From FW021-bin31 sp036278455 (lineage in GTDB: Bacteria; Bacteroidota; Bacteroidia; Chitinophagales; Chitinophagaceae), in contig DASULB010000322.1 in NCBI GenBank assembly GCA_036278455.1, positions 1 through 14,941 on the forward strand: a stretch of DNA of 14,941 nt, written 5' to 3'. The notes beneath the pieces were generated by a model. The model saw only the letters and a program-made list of their open reading frames with translations. It ran no database searches and was not told where the DNA came from. The translations under genes and the position numbers were made by a program. This document shows positions 7,103-13,829 of the stretch, in pieces; the first letter of the stretch is position 1; every line of letters begins with the position of its first letter.

Positions 7103-7116
7103 TACAACCGATTACA
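7103..7116. promoter_or_regulatory. LacI-type operator O4, touching the lacI2 start codon
   Basis: TACAACCGATTACA has the shared AACCGATT core and one mismatch to TGnAAnCGnTTnCA. Its last base is the A of the lacI2 ATG. A repressor here would cover the start of the transcript, which suggests autoregulation or cross-regulation by lacI1. Confidence 0.7.
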
Positions 7117-8156
7117 TGGAAAATATCAAAGAGGTTACCATTTATGATATCGCCCGGAAATTAAAAGTTTCACCGGCAACTGTCAGCAGAAGTCTTAACA
7201 ACCATCCGGCAGTAAGTAAAAAGACCAAGAAAAGGATCACGGACGCTGCCAAGACGATGGGCTACCGGTCGAACATGTTTGCCAGCAACCTGCGTAAACA
7301 ACATACCAACACACTCGGTGTCATTGTACCAAAACTTAACAGTAATTTTGTTTCCTCCGTACTCGCGGGCATCGAAAAGGTTGCCAACAAAGCGGGATAC
7401 AACCTGATCATATCCCAATCACAGGAGAATGAAAAAAAAGAAGTGGCCAACGCTGCTACCATGTTTAACAGCCGGGTGGACGGACTGATCGTTTCGCTGG
7501 CTTTTGATACCAAAGACCTGTCCCACTTTGATCCTTTTTTTGATAAGCAGATCCCCGTAATCTTTTTTGACAGGGTAAGTGATGACAAGTCAAGTACCAA
7601 CGTGGTGATCGATAATTTCAAGGCGGGTTACGACGCGACGAATCACCTGATAAAACAGGGCTGCAAAAACATTGCCCATATTACAGGAAATCTTTCGCGC
7701 AATGTATACGCCGATCGCCTTAAGGGATACCGGCTCGCGTTAAGCGAACACGGTATCACCTTCCATAAGAAACAACTCCTCATTAATAACCTGGACGAAC
7801 AAAGTGCGATCGAAGCCGTGGGCGAGGTGCTGGCCCTGAAGCCACTTCCGGACGGCCTTTTTATTGCCAATGATAATTGCGCGGCGGTTTGCATGCACGC
7901 TTTGAAAGAGGCTGGTTATAACATTCCCGGTGACATAGCCATCGTTGGATTTAATAATGACCTGATCAGCAGGGTGGTAGAACCGAACCTGACCACGATC
8001 AATTATCCCGGTCAGCAAATGGGGGAGATCGTAGCGCACAACCTTGTCAATCACCTGGCCGGCACCGCGCCACTGACAGTGACCAATACCATCATCATTA
8101 AATCAGAATTGATCGTACGTGCCTCCTCGCTGAGAAAAATGAAAAACAAGAAGTAG
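7116..8156 (+). CDS. LacI/GalR-family transcriptional regulator (lacI2)
   Basis: This 346-residue regulator has an N-terminal helix-turn-helix (VTIYDIARKLKVSPATVSRSL, about residues 7-27), a hinge (MGYRSNMFASNLR), and a sensor domain with NFVSSVLAGIEKV, SRVDGLIVSLAF, IPVIFFDRV, FIANDNCAAV, DIAIVGFNND and LTTINY. It is closely related to lacI1 along its whole length, with a near-identical recognition helix, so both probably read the same operator. ATG 7116 is preferred over an upstream in-frame TTG at 7092, because the TTG lies inside the -7 box, before the expected transcript start. It probably controls the divergent GH115 operon and the downstream dehydrogenase. The sensor domain differs from lacI1 at likely ligand-contact loops. 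Confidence 0.95.
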   Translation: MENIKEVTIYDIARKLKVSPATVSRSLNNHPAVSKKTKKRITDAAKTMGYRSNMFASNLRKQHTNTLGVIVPKLNSNFVSSVLAGIEKVANKAGYNLIISQSQENEKKEVANAATMFNSRVDGLIVSLAFDTKDLSHFDPFFDKQIPVIFFDRVSDDKSSTNVVIDNFKAGYDATNHLIKQGCKNIAHITGNLSRNVYADRLKGYRLALSEHGITFHKKQLLINNLDEQSAIEAVGEVLALKPLPDGLFIANDNCAAVCMHALKEAGYNIPGDIAIVGFNNDLISRVVEPNLTTINYPGQQMGEIVAHNLVNHLAGTAPLTVTNTIIIKSELIVRASSLRKMKNKK

Positions 8157-8209
8157 TAGGCAGTTAGAGTCGCTTTAAAATAAGAAATAAATAGCTCCAT
8201 TAAATTAAA

Positions 8210-8956
8210 ATGCAGACAAAACAGAAAGTCGCCATCGTTACGGGAGGCGCGTCCGGCCTTGGATTGGCCATTGCCCGCAAATTCGTTACAAGTGGCATAT
8301 TGACGATTATCATTGGAAGGAATGAAAAAAAATTGCAAAGCGCTCAGGAGACATTGGGGGAATTATGCGTGCCTTGTGTCTTTGACCTCAGCCGGCGGGG
8401 GGGAATCCCATCCCTTATTGACAGGATCCGGAAAGACCACGGCCGGATCGATATTTTGGTGAATAATGCGGGCATCCATTTAAAAAAGCCCCTGGTGGCG
8501 GTGACCGATGAGGAGTTCCAGGAAGTGATCGCGACCAACCTGCTGTCGGTTTTCAGCATGAGTCGTGAAGTCAGTAAGGTGATGACGGAGCAAGGTTCTG
8601 GCAGCATCTTGCAAATCAGTTCCATGGCGGCTCAGTACGGGATGCCGCTGGTGATCGCCTATACGGCGGCCAAGTCAGGGGTGGAGGGAATGACACGCGC
8701 CATGGCGGTTGAGTTATCCCCCGGTGGGGTCAGGGTAAATTGCATCGCCCCGGGCTTTATTACGACCGCCATGTCATCAGGGGCGATGGATAACGACCCC
8801 GAGAGAAAACAAAGGGCCCTGGGGCGCACGCCCATGGGAGCATTCGGGAAGCCGGAGGATATCGCGGAGGCTGCCTATTTTCTAACCTCCGATGCGGCGA
8901 AATATGTTACCGGAACTGTGCTGCCTGTGGACGGTGGGAACGCCATCGGCTTTTAA
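8210..8956 (+). CDS. Short-chain dehydrogenase/reductase, gluconate/deoxygluconate dehydrogenase-like
   Basis: This 248-residue classical SDR has a complete catalytic set: cofactor motif TGGASGLG (residues 11-18), NNAG (85-88), and Asn110, Ser138, Tyr151 and Lys155 (YTAAK). The PGFITTAM and C-terminal VLPVDGGNA blocks are typical. Arg37 after the second strand (IIGRN) suggests NADP(H). It resembles the gluconate 5-dehydrogenase / 2-deoxy-gluconate 3-dehydrogenase (IdnO/KduD) branch, but FabG-like enzymes look similar and the substrate cannot be read from the sequence. It follows lacI2 by 53 bp on the same strand with no obvious terminator, so it is probably co-transcribed and controlled with the glycan genes. 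A role in converting a released sugar acid would fit the neighbouring GH115 protein. Its stop overlaps the eboF stop. Confidence 0.88.
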   Translation: MQTKQKVAIVTGGASGLGLAIARKFVTSGILTIIIGRNEKKLQSAQETLGELCVPCVFDLSRRGGIPSLIDRIRKDHGRIDILVNNAGIHLKKPLVAVTDEEFQEVIATNLLSVFSMSREVSKVMTEQGSGSILQISSMAAQYGMPLVIAYTAAKSGVEGMTRAMAVELSPGGVRVNCIAPGFITTAMSSGAMDNDPERKQRALGRTPMGAFGKPEDIAEAAYFLTSDAAKYVTGTVLPVDGGNAIGF

Positions 8957-10329
8957 GCGCCGGCGGCGGCCTGGTTCCCTGTTAATTGCTGCCATATGAC
9001 ATCGTGGACATCGGTGGCTTGCAGGGAGGCCTCCCTGAAGGGCTTTTCACTGATCAGCACAGGATGGTCCGTTGCCAGGGTGCCGGTTCTTCCATGAGAG
9101 CCCTTTACCAGCCGGGCATCCAGCGGAATGACATCCATCAGATAACGCAGTCCTGCCTTTTTCCTCAGCAGTTTATAACCGGCCCGTAACTTGGAAGTCA
9201 TGAACATTTCCACGGGATCATACCCTGGTTTGTTATGGATGGCCACCAGCCGTGCGAAATCAGGAGCCTTTTGGTCATCCAGCCAGTAATAATAGGTAAA
9301 CCAGCTTTGTGTGCCGGCGATGGCCACCAGATCGCCGGCGCGTTCATGATCCAGGTGATGACTTTTTTTCCTTTCGTTATCCAGGATCAGTTCAACGCCG
9401 GGGGTCTTTTCCAACAGGTCCCTCACCTGCGGGAGCACGCTTTTGTCATTAACATAGATGTGCGCCACCTGGTGGTCCGCCACGGCAAACGCTTTGCTGG
9501 CGCCCGCATCCAATAATTCCAAACCTCTCTCTGTACGCACCCGCAACAGTCCCTTCTCCCTGAACAGCCGGTTCAGGTGAATCGGGTTATTCACATCTGT
9601 GATCCCATATTCGGAAAGCAGGAGAATGTTGGCATACTGGTTTTTATAAAAGTGAACAAGGTCTGCCACCAGCTGGTCGATCGCTTCCAGCTCGGCGCCG
9701 ATGCGACTGATATCTTTGCCGAATTTTTGCAGGCAATAGTCCAGGTGTGGCAGATAGATCAGCGTAAGGGTGGGGTGATACTGCTCTTCCACGATCATGG
9801 AAGCGCGTGCGATCCATTGGGAAGATTTGATGTTCGCCCCTGGGCCCCAGTAACTGAACAAAGGGAATGCCCCCAGTTCTTTTTGCAGATGATCCCGCAG
9901 GTTGGCGGGATGGGTATAGCAATCGGGTATTTTCCTGCCGTCGGACAGGTAGTTGGGCCTCGGCGTCAGTGAAAAATCGACGCTGGAATACATGTTATAC
10001 CACCAGCACATATTGGCACAGGTGAATTTTGGATCCAGTTGTTTTGCCTTGTCCCATATCTTTTCGGCCTGTACCAGCCTGTTGGATTGTTGCCAGAACT
10101 TCACCTCGCAGGTCGTCCGGTTATACCAGCCGTTGCCCACGATGCCATGATCCTCAGGCCATGCGCCTGTCAGGTAGGTGGATTGTACCGCCGTGGTGAC
10201 GGCAGGAAGCATGGGGGCTATGGGGGCTATGTGATGTGCCGCGGACCACTTCTTCAAAAAGGGAGTATGGTCGCCGATCACAGCCGATGACAGGCCTACA
10301 ATATCTATAACAACCGTTTTGTTCATCAT
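8953..10329 (-). CDS. eboF: EboF: alkaline-phosphatase-fold nucleotide pyrophosphatase/phosphodiesterase
   Basis: This 458-residue protein belongs to the type I phosphodiesterase/nucleotide pyrophosphatase group of the alkaline phosphatase superfamily. Visible are the N-terminal metal Asp (VVIDIVGLS, Asp9), the nucleophile region PAVTTAVQSTYLTG (Thr45 as likely nucleophile), GAWPEDHGIVGNGWYN, a metal-type HLD near residue 196, SEYG, and a later SHGR. It has no signal peptide. It is the last gene of the ebo cluster, 16 bp after eboE. In ebo clusters the protein is thought to hydrolyse a phospho-intermediate of the unknown metabolite. A 9-bp tandem repeat near 10210-10230 encodes IAPIAP. The stop is shared tail-to-tail with the dehydrogenase. 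MM at the start leaves two possible ATGs (10329, 10326). Confidence 0.9.
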   Translation of the reverse strand: MMNKTVVIDIVGLSSAVIGDHTPFLKKWSAAHHIAPIAPMLPAVTTAVQSTYLTGAWPEDHGIVGNGWYNRTTCEVKFWQQSNRLVQAEKIWDKAKQLDPKFTCANMCWWYNMYSSVDFSLTPRPNYLSDGRKIPDCYTHPANLRDHLQKELGAFPLFSYWGPGANIKSSQWIARASMIVEEQYHPTLTLIYLPHLDYCLQKFGKDISRIGAELEAIDQLVADLVHFYKNQYANILLLSEYGITDVNNPIHLNRLFREKGLLRVRTERGLELLDAGASKAFAVADHQVAHIYVNDKSVLPQVRDLLEKTPGVELILDNERKKSHHLDHERAGDLVAIAGTQSWFTYYYWLDDQKAPDFARLVAIHNKPGYDPVEMFMTSKLRAGYKLLRKKAGLRYLMDVIPLDARLVKGSHGRTGTLATDHPVLISEKPFREASLQATDVHDVIWQQLTGNQAAAGA

Positions 10330-10345
10330 TTTTTGCTTTATGCCG

Positions 10346-11557
10346 TCAGGTGATTTGTTCCAGGACCCAATGCATTTCCCTGATAATGGATTCCTCTATG
10401 GGGATCTTTAAATTTTCAGGGAGCACATCCCAGCTGTAGGTTTCCACTTCCAGATGATTCGTGAGGTGTAACAGGGTTTGTCGCCGGAGTGCTTTGATCA
10501 CCTCGTCCTGCGTGGAGGAGAGCGAACCGTAATGACTGATGAACAAAGGCACATGAAAATGGGATCGCCATTGTTCCGCCTGCAAGGCCACGGGATCCGC
10601 CAGGGCACCGGACAGGTCGGCATAGTGAAGCAACTCACCGCCTTGCTGCCACGCGACCACCTGGTGCAGGTATACCGGCTCATCAAATCTTTGTAATTCA
10701 TCCGTCAAAGCCGCCCGCTGTTCGCTGTTCTGTGGCCACAGTACCTTCAGGGCCGAGCTCAACTGCCATTTGCCGATCTGTATCCCGTGTCTTTGTATGC
10801 GGGTGAGTACTTCGTCCATATCTTCAAAGCCCACCGCGAAATGGCAAACGTCATAACACAACCGGAGATGTCTGGTGATGACTTCAGCCGCTTCCGTCTC
10901 CGGCAGAGAAAATTGATCCTGCAGCAGGACGGTTCCTGTGGGAAGCAGCGTGTCGTGGTACCAGTCTATAAATTCATTGGCATTTCCGATCATTCCATCG
11001 GCCTCCGGTTCTACGTCCAGATGGAGCACTTGTCCCGTACTCTGGTAGATCTGGTGCAATTGCGCGATCACCTGGACCATTTGCCAGGTACTTTTTTCCA
11101 TGACAGCGGCCGCCCGCGACTGATCGTCACCGAACCAGTGTTTATAAGAAAGGGGCGAGGTGGAGACGCCACCATCCATCCCTTCGGGCAATAATGCCGC
11201 CAGGATACGGAACAGGCGCAAGGTGTATTGCAACCGTTCATTGGTCGACCAGTCCGGTGCATGTACCTGGTCTTTTACCCGGCCGTGGTGAAACTGGCCA
11301 TAAGGGAAGCCATTCATGGTAAATACATAGCAATCATGCTTGCGAAGCCACCGATTGAATTCCTTTAGCGGTCCCTCCTTGCTCAATTGCAGGGATGCCT
11401 TATTGGACAGACGGAGCCCGATGCCCATGGGGGTGCCCGGTGAAAGCCGTTCCCGAATGCCGGGGATATGCGTTTTCAAAGCGGTAAAATGCTCTTCCCA
11501 GGTCTCCCCGGGGAAAATATTGGTGCAGAAAGTGAGCTGTCCTATTTTTGTTTGCAT
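10346..11557 (-). CDS. eboE: EboE: TIM-barrel 'metabolite traffic' protein
   Basis: This 403-residue cytosolic protein is related to xylose-isomerase-like TIM barrels. It shows the strongly conserved EboE start, LTFCTNIFPGETWEEHF (residues 8-24), then GIGLRLSNKA, CYVFTMNGFPYGQFH, and LPEGMDGGVSTSP. Metal-binding type positions are suggested by HLDVEPEADGM and CYDVCHFAVGFED, which resemble the Glu/Asp/His ligands of sugar isomerase barrels. The name comes from its part in ebo clusters, where it is needed for moving a metabolite or precursor; its reaction is unknown. It lies 16 bp downstream of eboD and 16 bp upstream of eboF. The start is ATG at 11557. Confidence 0.9.
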   Translation of the reverse strand: MQTKIGQLTFCTNIFPGETWEEHFTALKTHIPGIRERLSPGTPMGIGLRLSNKASLQLSKEGPLKEFNRWLRKHDCYVFTMNGFPYGQFHHGRVKDQVHAPDWSTNERLQYTLRLFRILAALLPEGMDGGVSTSPLSYKHWFGDDQSRAAAVMEKSTWQMVQVIAQLHQIYQSTGQVLHLDVEPEADGMIGNANEFIDWYHDTLLPTGTVLLQDQFSLPETEAAEVITRHLRLCYDVCHFAVGFEDMDEVLTRIQRHGIQIGKWQLSSALKVLWPQNSEQRAALTDELQRFDEPVYLHQVVAWQQGGELLHYADLSGALADPVALQAEQWRSHFHVPLFISHYGSLSSTQDEVIKALRRQTLLHLTNHLEVETYSWDVLPENLKIPIEESIIREMHWVLEQIT

Positions 11558-11573
11558 GTTGATTTTGATCTGA

Positions 11574-12725
11574 TCAAGACATTTTCAGACAGGCACTTTC
11601 TTTCAGTGCCCTCATGCATTCTCCAATCACATGGTGATCCATTTCGTGTGTGTTCAATCCCTGGCCGATGCTCTGCAGCAACATGATGGTTAATTCGCCG
11701 CCCAGATGCTCGCGGAATTCTGTCAGCCCGTCTAGGAGCGCCGCATCTTCCAGTAAGGGATGATACAGATCAAATTGGAGCTTTTTCAGCAATGACAGGA
11801 TGCGTCCCGCCTCCGATTCGGTTAACCAACCGATATGTTGGGAATACAGCGTATCCAAAGCGATGCCGATTGCCACCGCTTCGCCGTGGAAGAGTGAAAA
11901 ACCGGTGAGTTGCTCCAGCTTATGCGCACTCCAATGACCAAAGTCTAATGGGCGGGAAGATCCGCTTTCAAACGGGTCGCCCGAAGCGATGTGTTGAAGA
12001 TGGAGTGCCGCGCAGCGGTAAACCAGTTGCTCCATGGCTGCCATGTCCCTTTGTACCAAGGCGCCCGCGTGAGTTTCCAGCCAGTCAAAAAAGGCCTTGT
12101 CCTTGATCAGGGCCACTTTCACTGCTTCGGCCATACCACTGCGCCAATTCCTGTCATCCAGGGTCTCCAGAAAGTCCAGGTCGTTAAAAACGGCCAGTGG
12201 AGGGGAAAAGGTCCCAAGGAAATTCTTCTTTCTCAGGAAATTAACGCCGTTTTTTACGCCCACCCCGGAATCATTCTGTGATAGTACGGTCGTGGGGACA
12301 CGGATATGGCGGATGCCACGGTGGGCGAGGGCGGCTGCGTATCCTGTCAGATCAAGCAGGGAACCACCTCCGATGCCGATTACATAAGAATGCCGGTCGA
12401 TTCCGCAGTGATCGATGGCGGTGACGATTTCTTTAAAGTAACCTTCCTCATTTTTCACGGCTTCGCCGCCTGGAAGAACGATAAAAGGCTCGACAGGGGT
12501 AATACAAGGGATACTTTGAAGGTAACGCGCAATCTCATTTTTTAAATGAGGATGGTGCAGGACCATGCCTTCATCCAGTACAACCAATGCCTTACGCAGT
12601 ATGGGTGCAGTGGCGTGGTCTCCAAAAAAATTCCTGAGGTCCGGGTTGTCCAGGTGAAAAAGATGTTTTGTGAAATAGACCGGATATTGATAATTGATCT
12701 GGAAGCGTTGATTTAGAATTTTCAT
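11574..12725 (-). CDS. eboD: EboD: 3-dehydroquinate synthase-like cyclase
   Basis: This 383-residue sugar-phosphate cyclase of the dehydroquinate synthase superfamily shows the NAD motif GGGSLLD (119-125), RVPTTVLSQNDSGVGVKNG with Lys158, SGMAEAVK with Glu200, and DFGHWSAHKLE with His264 and His268, followed by HGEA with His280. Glu200, His264 and His280 match the zinc ligands of AroB in order, and the 16-residue gap between the two His ligands is kept. The W after the first His and the KLE ending follow EboD rather than AroB, so the substrate is probably not DAHP. Context is the ebo cluster. An in-frame TAA 12 nt upstream fixes the start at 12725. A purine-rich GAGGAG abuts the ATG. A 178-bp non-coding leader separates it from eboC. 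Confidence 0.92.
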   Translation of the reverse strand: MKILNQRFQINYQYPVYFTKHLFHLDNPDLRNFFGDHATAPILRKALVVLDEGMVLHHPHLKNEIARYLQSIPCITPVEPFIVLPGGEAVKNEEGYFKEIVTAIDHCGIDRHSYVIGIGGGSLLDLTGYAAALAHRGIRHIRVPTTVLSQNDSGVGVKNGVNFLRKKNFLGTFSPPLAVFNDLDFLETLDDRNWRSGMAEAVKVALIKDKAFFDWLETHAGALVQRDMAAMEQLVYRCAALHLQHIASGDPFESGSSRPLDFGHWSAHKLEQLTGFSLFHGEAVAIGIALDTLYSQHIGWLTESEAGRILSLLKKLQFDLYHPLLEDAALLDGLTEFREHLGGELTIMLLQSIGQGLNTHEMDHHVIGECMRALKESACLKMS

Positions 12726-12903
12726 CTCCTCTTTCTTTTACACCCACGTGATGGTTTAATGATCTGAATAGTGACTGCTTGTTTAATCTGATGATTGTTC
12801 CGTGCCCTAACTGGGCACGCATGCCCCGGCTAAAGTACAGAAATAACCTGTAGCTTGGAAAAACTTATTGATTAATGGGTAATCCGGTCCGGAAGGGCTT
12901 TCT
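12726..12903 (-). promoter_or_regulatory. Leader region before eboD with competing hairpins and possible promoter
   Basis: Spacing elsewhere in the window's ebo genes is 16-61 bp, but here it is 178 bp. On the minus strand TACTTTAG (12836-12829) matches TAnnTTTG at 7 of 8 positions and could be an internal promoter. Just downstream lies a perfect 7-bp hairpin, CGTGCCC-AGTTA-GGGCACG (12819-12801). It competes with an overlapping hairpin, GGGCA-TGCG-TGCCC (12826-12813), because both use the same middle segment. No U-run follows, so a simple terminator is unlikely. Confidence 0.45.
12801..12819 (-). repeat. Perfect inverted repeat in the eboD leader
   Basis: CGTGCCC and GGGCACG arms of 7 bp are separated by a 5-nt loop. 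The arms are GC-rich in an AT-rich stretch, about 75 bp before the eboD ATG. It could be an RNA stem-loop stabilising or regulating eboDEF mRNA, or a dimeric protein-binding site. Confidence 0.6.
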
Positions 12904-13809
12904 TTAGGTGACCGCGAAATGCCGCGCCATCCAAAGGGAAAGTGGCAATAGCAGAGCGGTAACCATCGCCCAAAGAAGGCCGGCACCGGCGGCCACCCAG
13001 CAGGCATTCAACAGGATGAGCGCCAGCACACCGGTTTTAACCGCCCGCCCGATGCGGGGCGCGGAGGGGTCTCCCAAGGCATTCATCGTGGAGGGAAGAA
13101 CCATTACAGCGAAAAGTAACAGGAAAATAAGGGTGATCGCCAGTTGATGCTTCAGCAGACCTACGCAAACCACTGCTGCCATAACGATCAGATAGCATAT
13201 CAAAGCCGTGATCAGGGAAGACCGCCGTCCGCCATGTACTTCCCCCCTGCTGATCAGGGTGATGGCAGCGATATAAATGACCGGGACCACGGCAACCCAC
13301 CCGAAAAGAGGCAGCCCCCCCGGTAAAATGCTCATGCCGAGCAACACATCCAGCCCCCGGCATAACCCCATGTTCACCGGCCCTAAAAAGCTTTGGTGTT
13401 TTCCCCACCGGTCGTAGGTCACAGCCGCCACGGCAATCAGCAGTGCGAGTCCCATGCTAAGCGCGCTTTGCCAGGCGGCGAGCAGGATGCCCGCCATTAA
13501 CAGGGCAATCCCCAGGACGGCGGCTCCGGTCTTAGAGACCTTGCCGCTGGGAATAGGTCTTTCCGGGCGTTCTCTGCTGTCCAGTTCCGCATCGAATACG
13601 TCATTGAGCACCACGCCGCCGCCATACAGGCAGGCGGCTGAGAGACTGAGTAATGCCACGGCGGCCAGTTGCCCCGTGGGCAGGCGAGGTCCGGTTACCA
13701 GTCCTGAAAGCGCAATCCCTGCCCAGATATCCGATATGGCGGTCAGCAGGTTCGCGGGCCGGGTCAGCCGCAGGTAGGATCCAAAGATGGAGCATTTGTC
13801 AAGTGGCAA
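12904..13809 (-). CDS. eboC: EboC: UbiA-like membrane prenyltransferase
   Basis: This roughly 301-residue protein is hydrophobic throughout, with about eight to nine membrane segments. The N-terminus reads YLRLTRPANLLTAISDIWAGIA, and the first Asp-rich motif is NDVFDAELDSRERPERPIPSG. The second Asp-rich motif of ordinary UbiA enzymes is not evident; LGPVNMGLCRGLDVLLG stands near its place, apparently typical of the EboC branch. Such proteins move a prenyl group onto a small acceptor at the inner membrane; the acceptor here is unknown. No ATG is available: the in-frame stop upstream is at 13836-13834, and the only candidates are TTG at 13809 (chosen) or ATT/ATA just before it. It begins 20 bp after eboB, so translational coupling is plausible. 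Confidence 0.88.
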   Translation of the reverse strand: MPLDKCSIFGSYLRLTRPANLLTAISDIWAGIALSGLVTGPRLPTGQLAAVALLSLSAACLYGGGVVLNDVFDAELDSRERPERPIPSGKVSKTGAAVLGIALLMAGILLAAWQSALSMGLALLIAVAAVTYDRWGKHQSFLGPVNMGLCRGLDVLLGMSILPGGLPLFGWVAVVPVIYIAAITLISRGEVHGGRRSSLITALICYLIVMAAVVCVGLLKHQLAITLIFLLLFAVMVLPSTMNALGDPSAPRIGRAVKTGVLALILLNACWVAAGAGLLWAMVTALLLPLSLWMARHFAVT

Positions 13810-13829
13810 AATAAGGGTATTTGGGCCTG

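Larger units (their letters stand above)
6785..7115. promoter_or_regulatory. Divergent control region between GH115 operon and lacI2
   Basis: This AT-rich gap holds the operon promoter and operator (6869-6907, minus) and the lacI2 promoter and operator (7087-7116, plus). A short minus-strand ORF from ATG 6861 (MIEKNLQSSSQ...) stops after 26 codons and has no recognised relatives; it may be scar sequence from the lost GH43 5' end. ATTTTAACATCCGTTTAAC at 6920-6938 resembles ATTTTAACGTTTAAC in the GH3 leader. Confidence 0.6.

Noticed and set aside
9577..9972. Plus-strand open frame opposite eboF
   Set aside because: It is antisense to the conserved phosphodiesterase and has no family features.
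10209..10230. Tandem 9-bp repeat inside eboF
   Set aside because: Only two in-frame copies encoding IAPIAP; a minor local duplication with no sign of a repeat array.
11574..12725. Annotation as shikimate-pathway AroB
   Set aside because: Zinc and NAD residues are AroB-like, but DFGHWSAHKLE and the neighbouring ebo genes indicate EboD.
12592..12822. Minus-strand frame (MRAQLGHGTII...) starting in the eboD leader hairpin, considered as a leader peptide
   Set aside because: It runs on into eboD in another frame, its start lies inside the stem-loop, and it has no conserved features.
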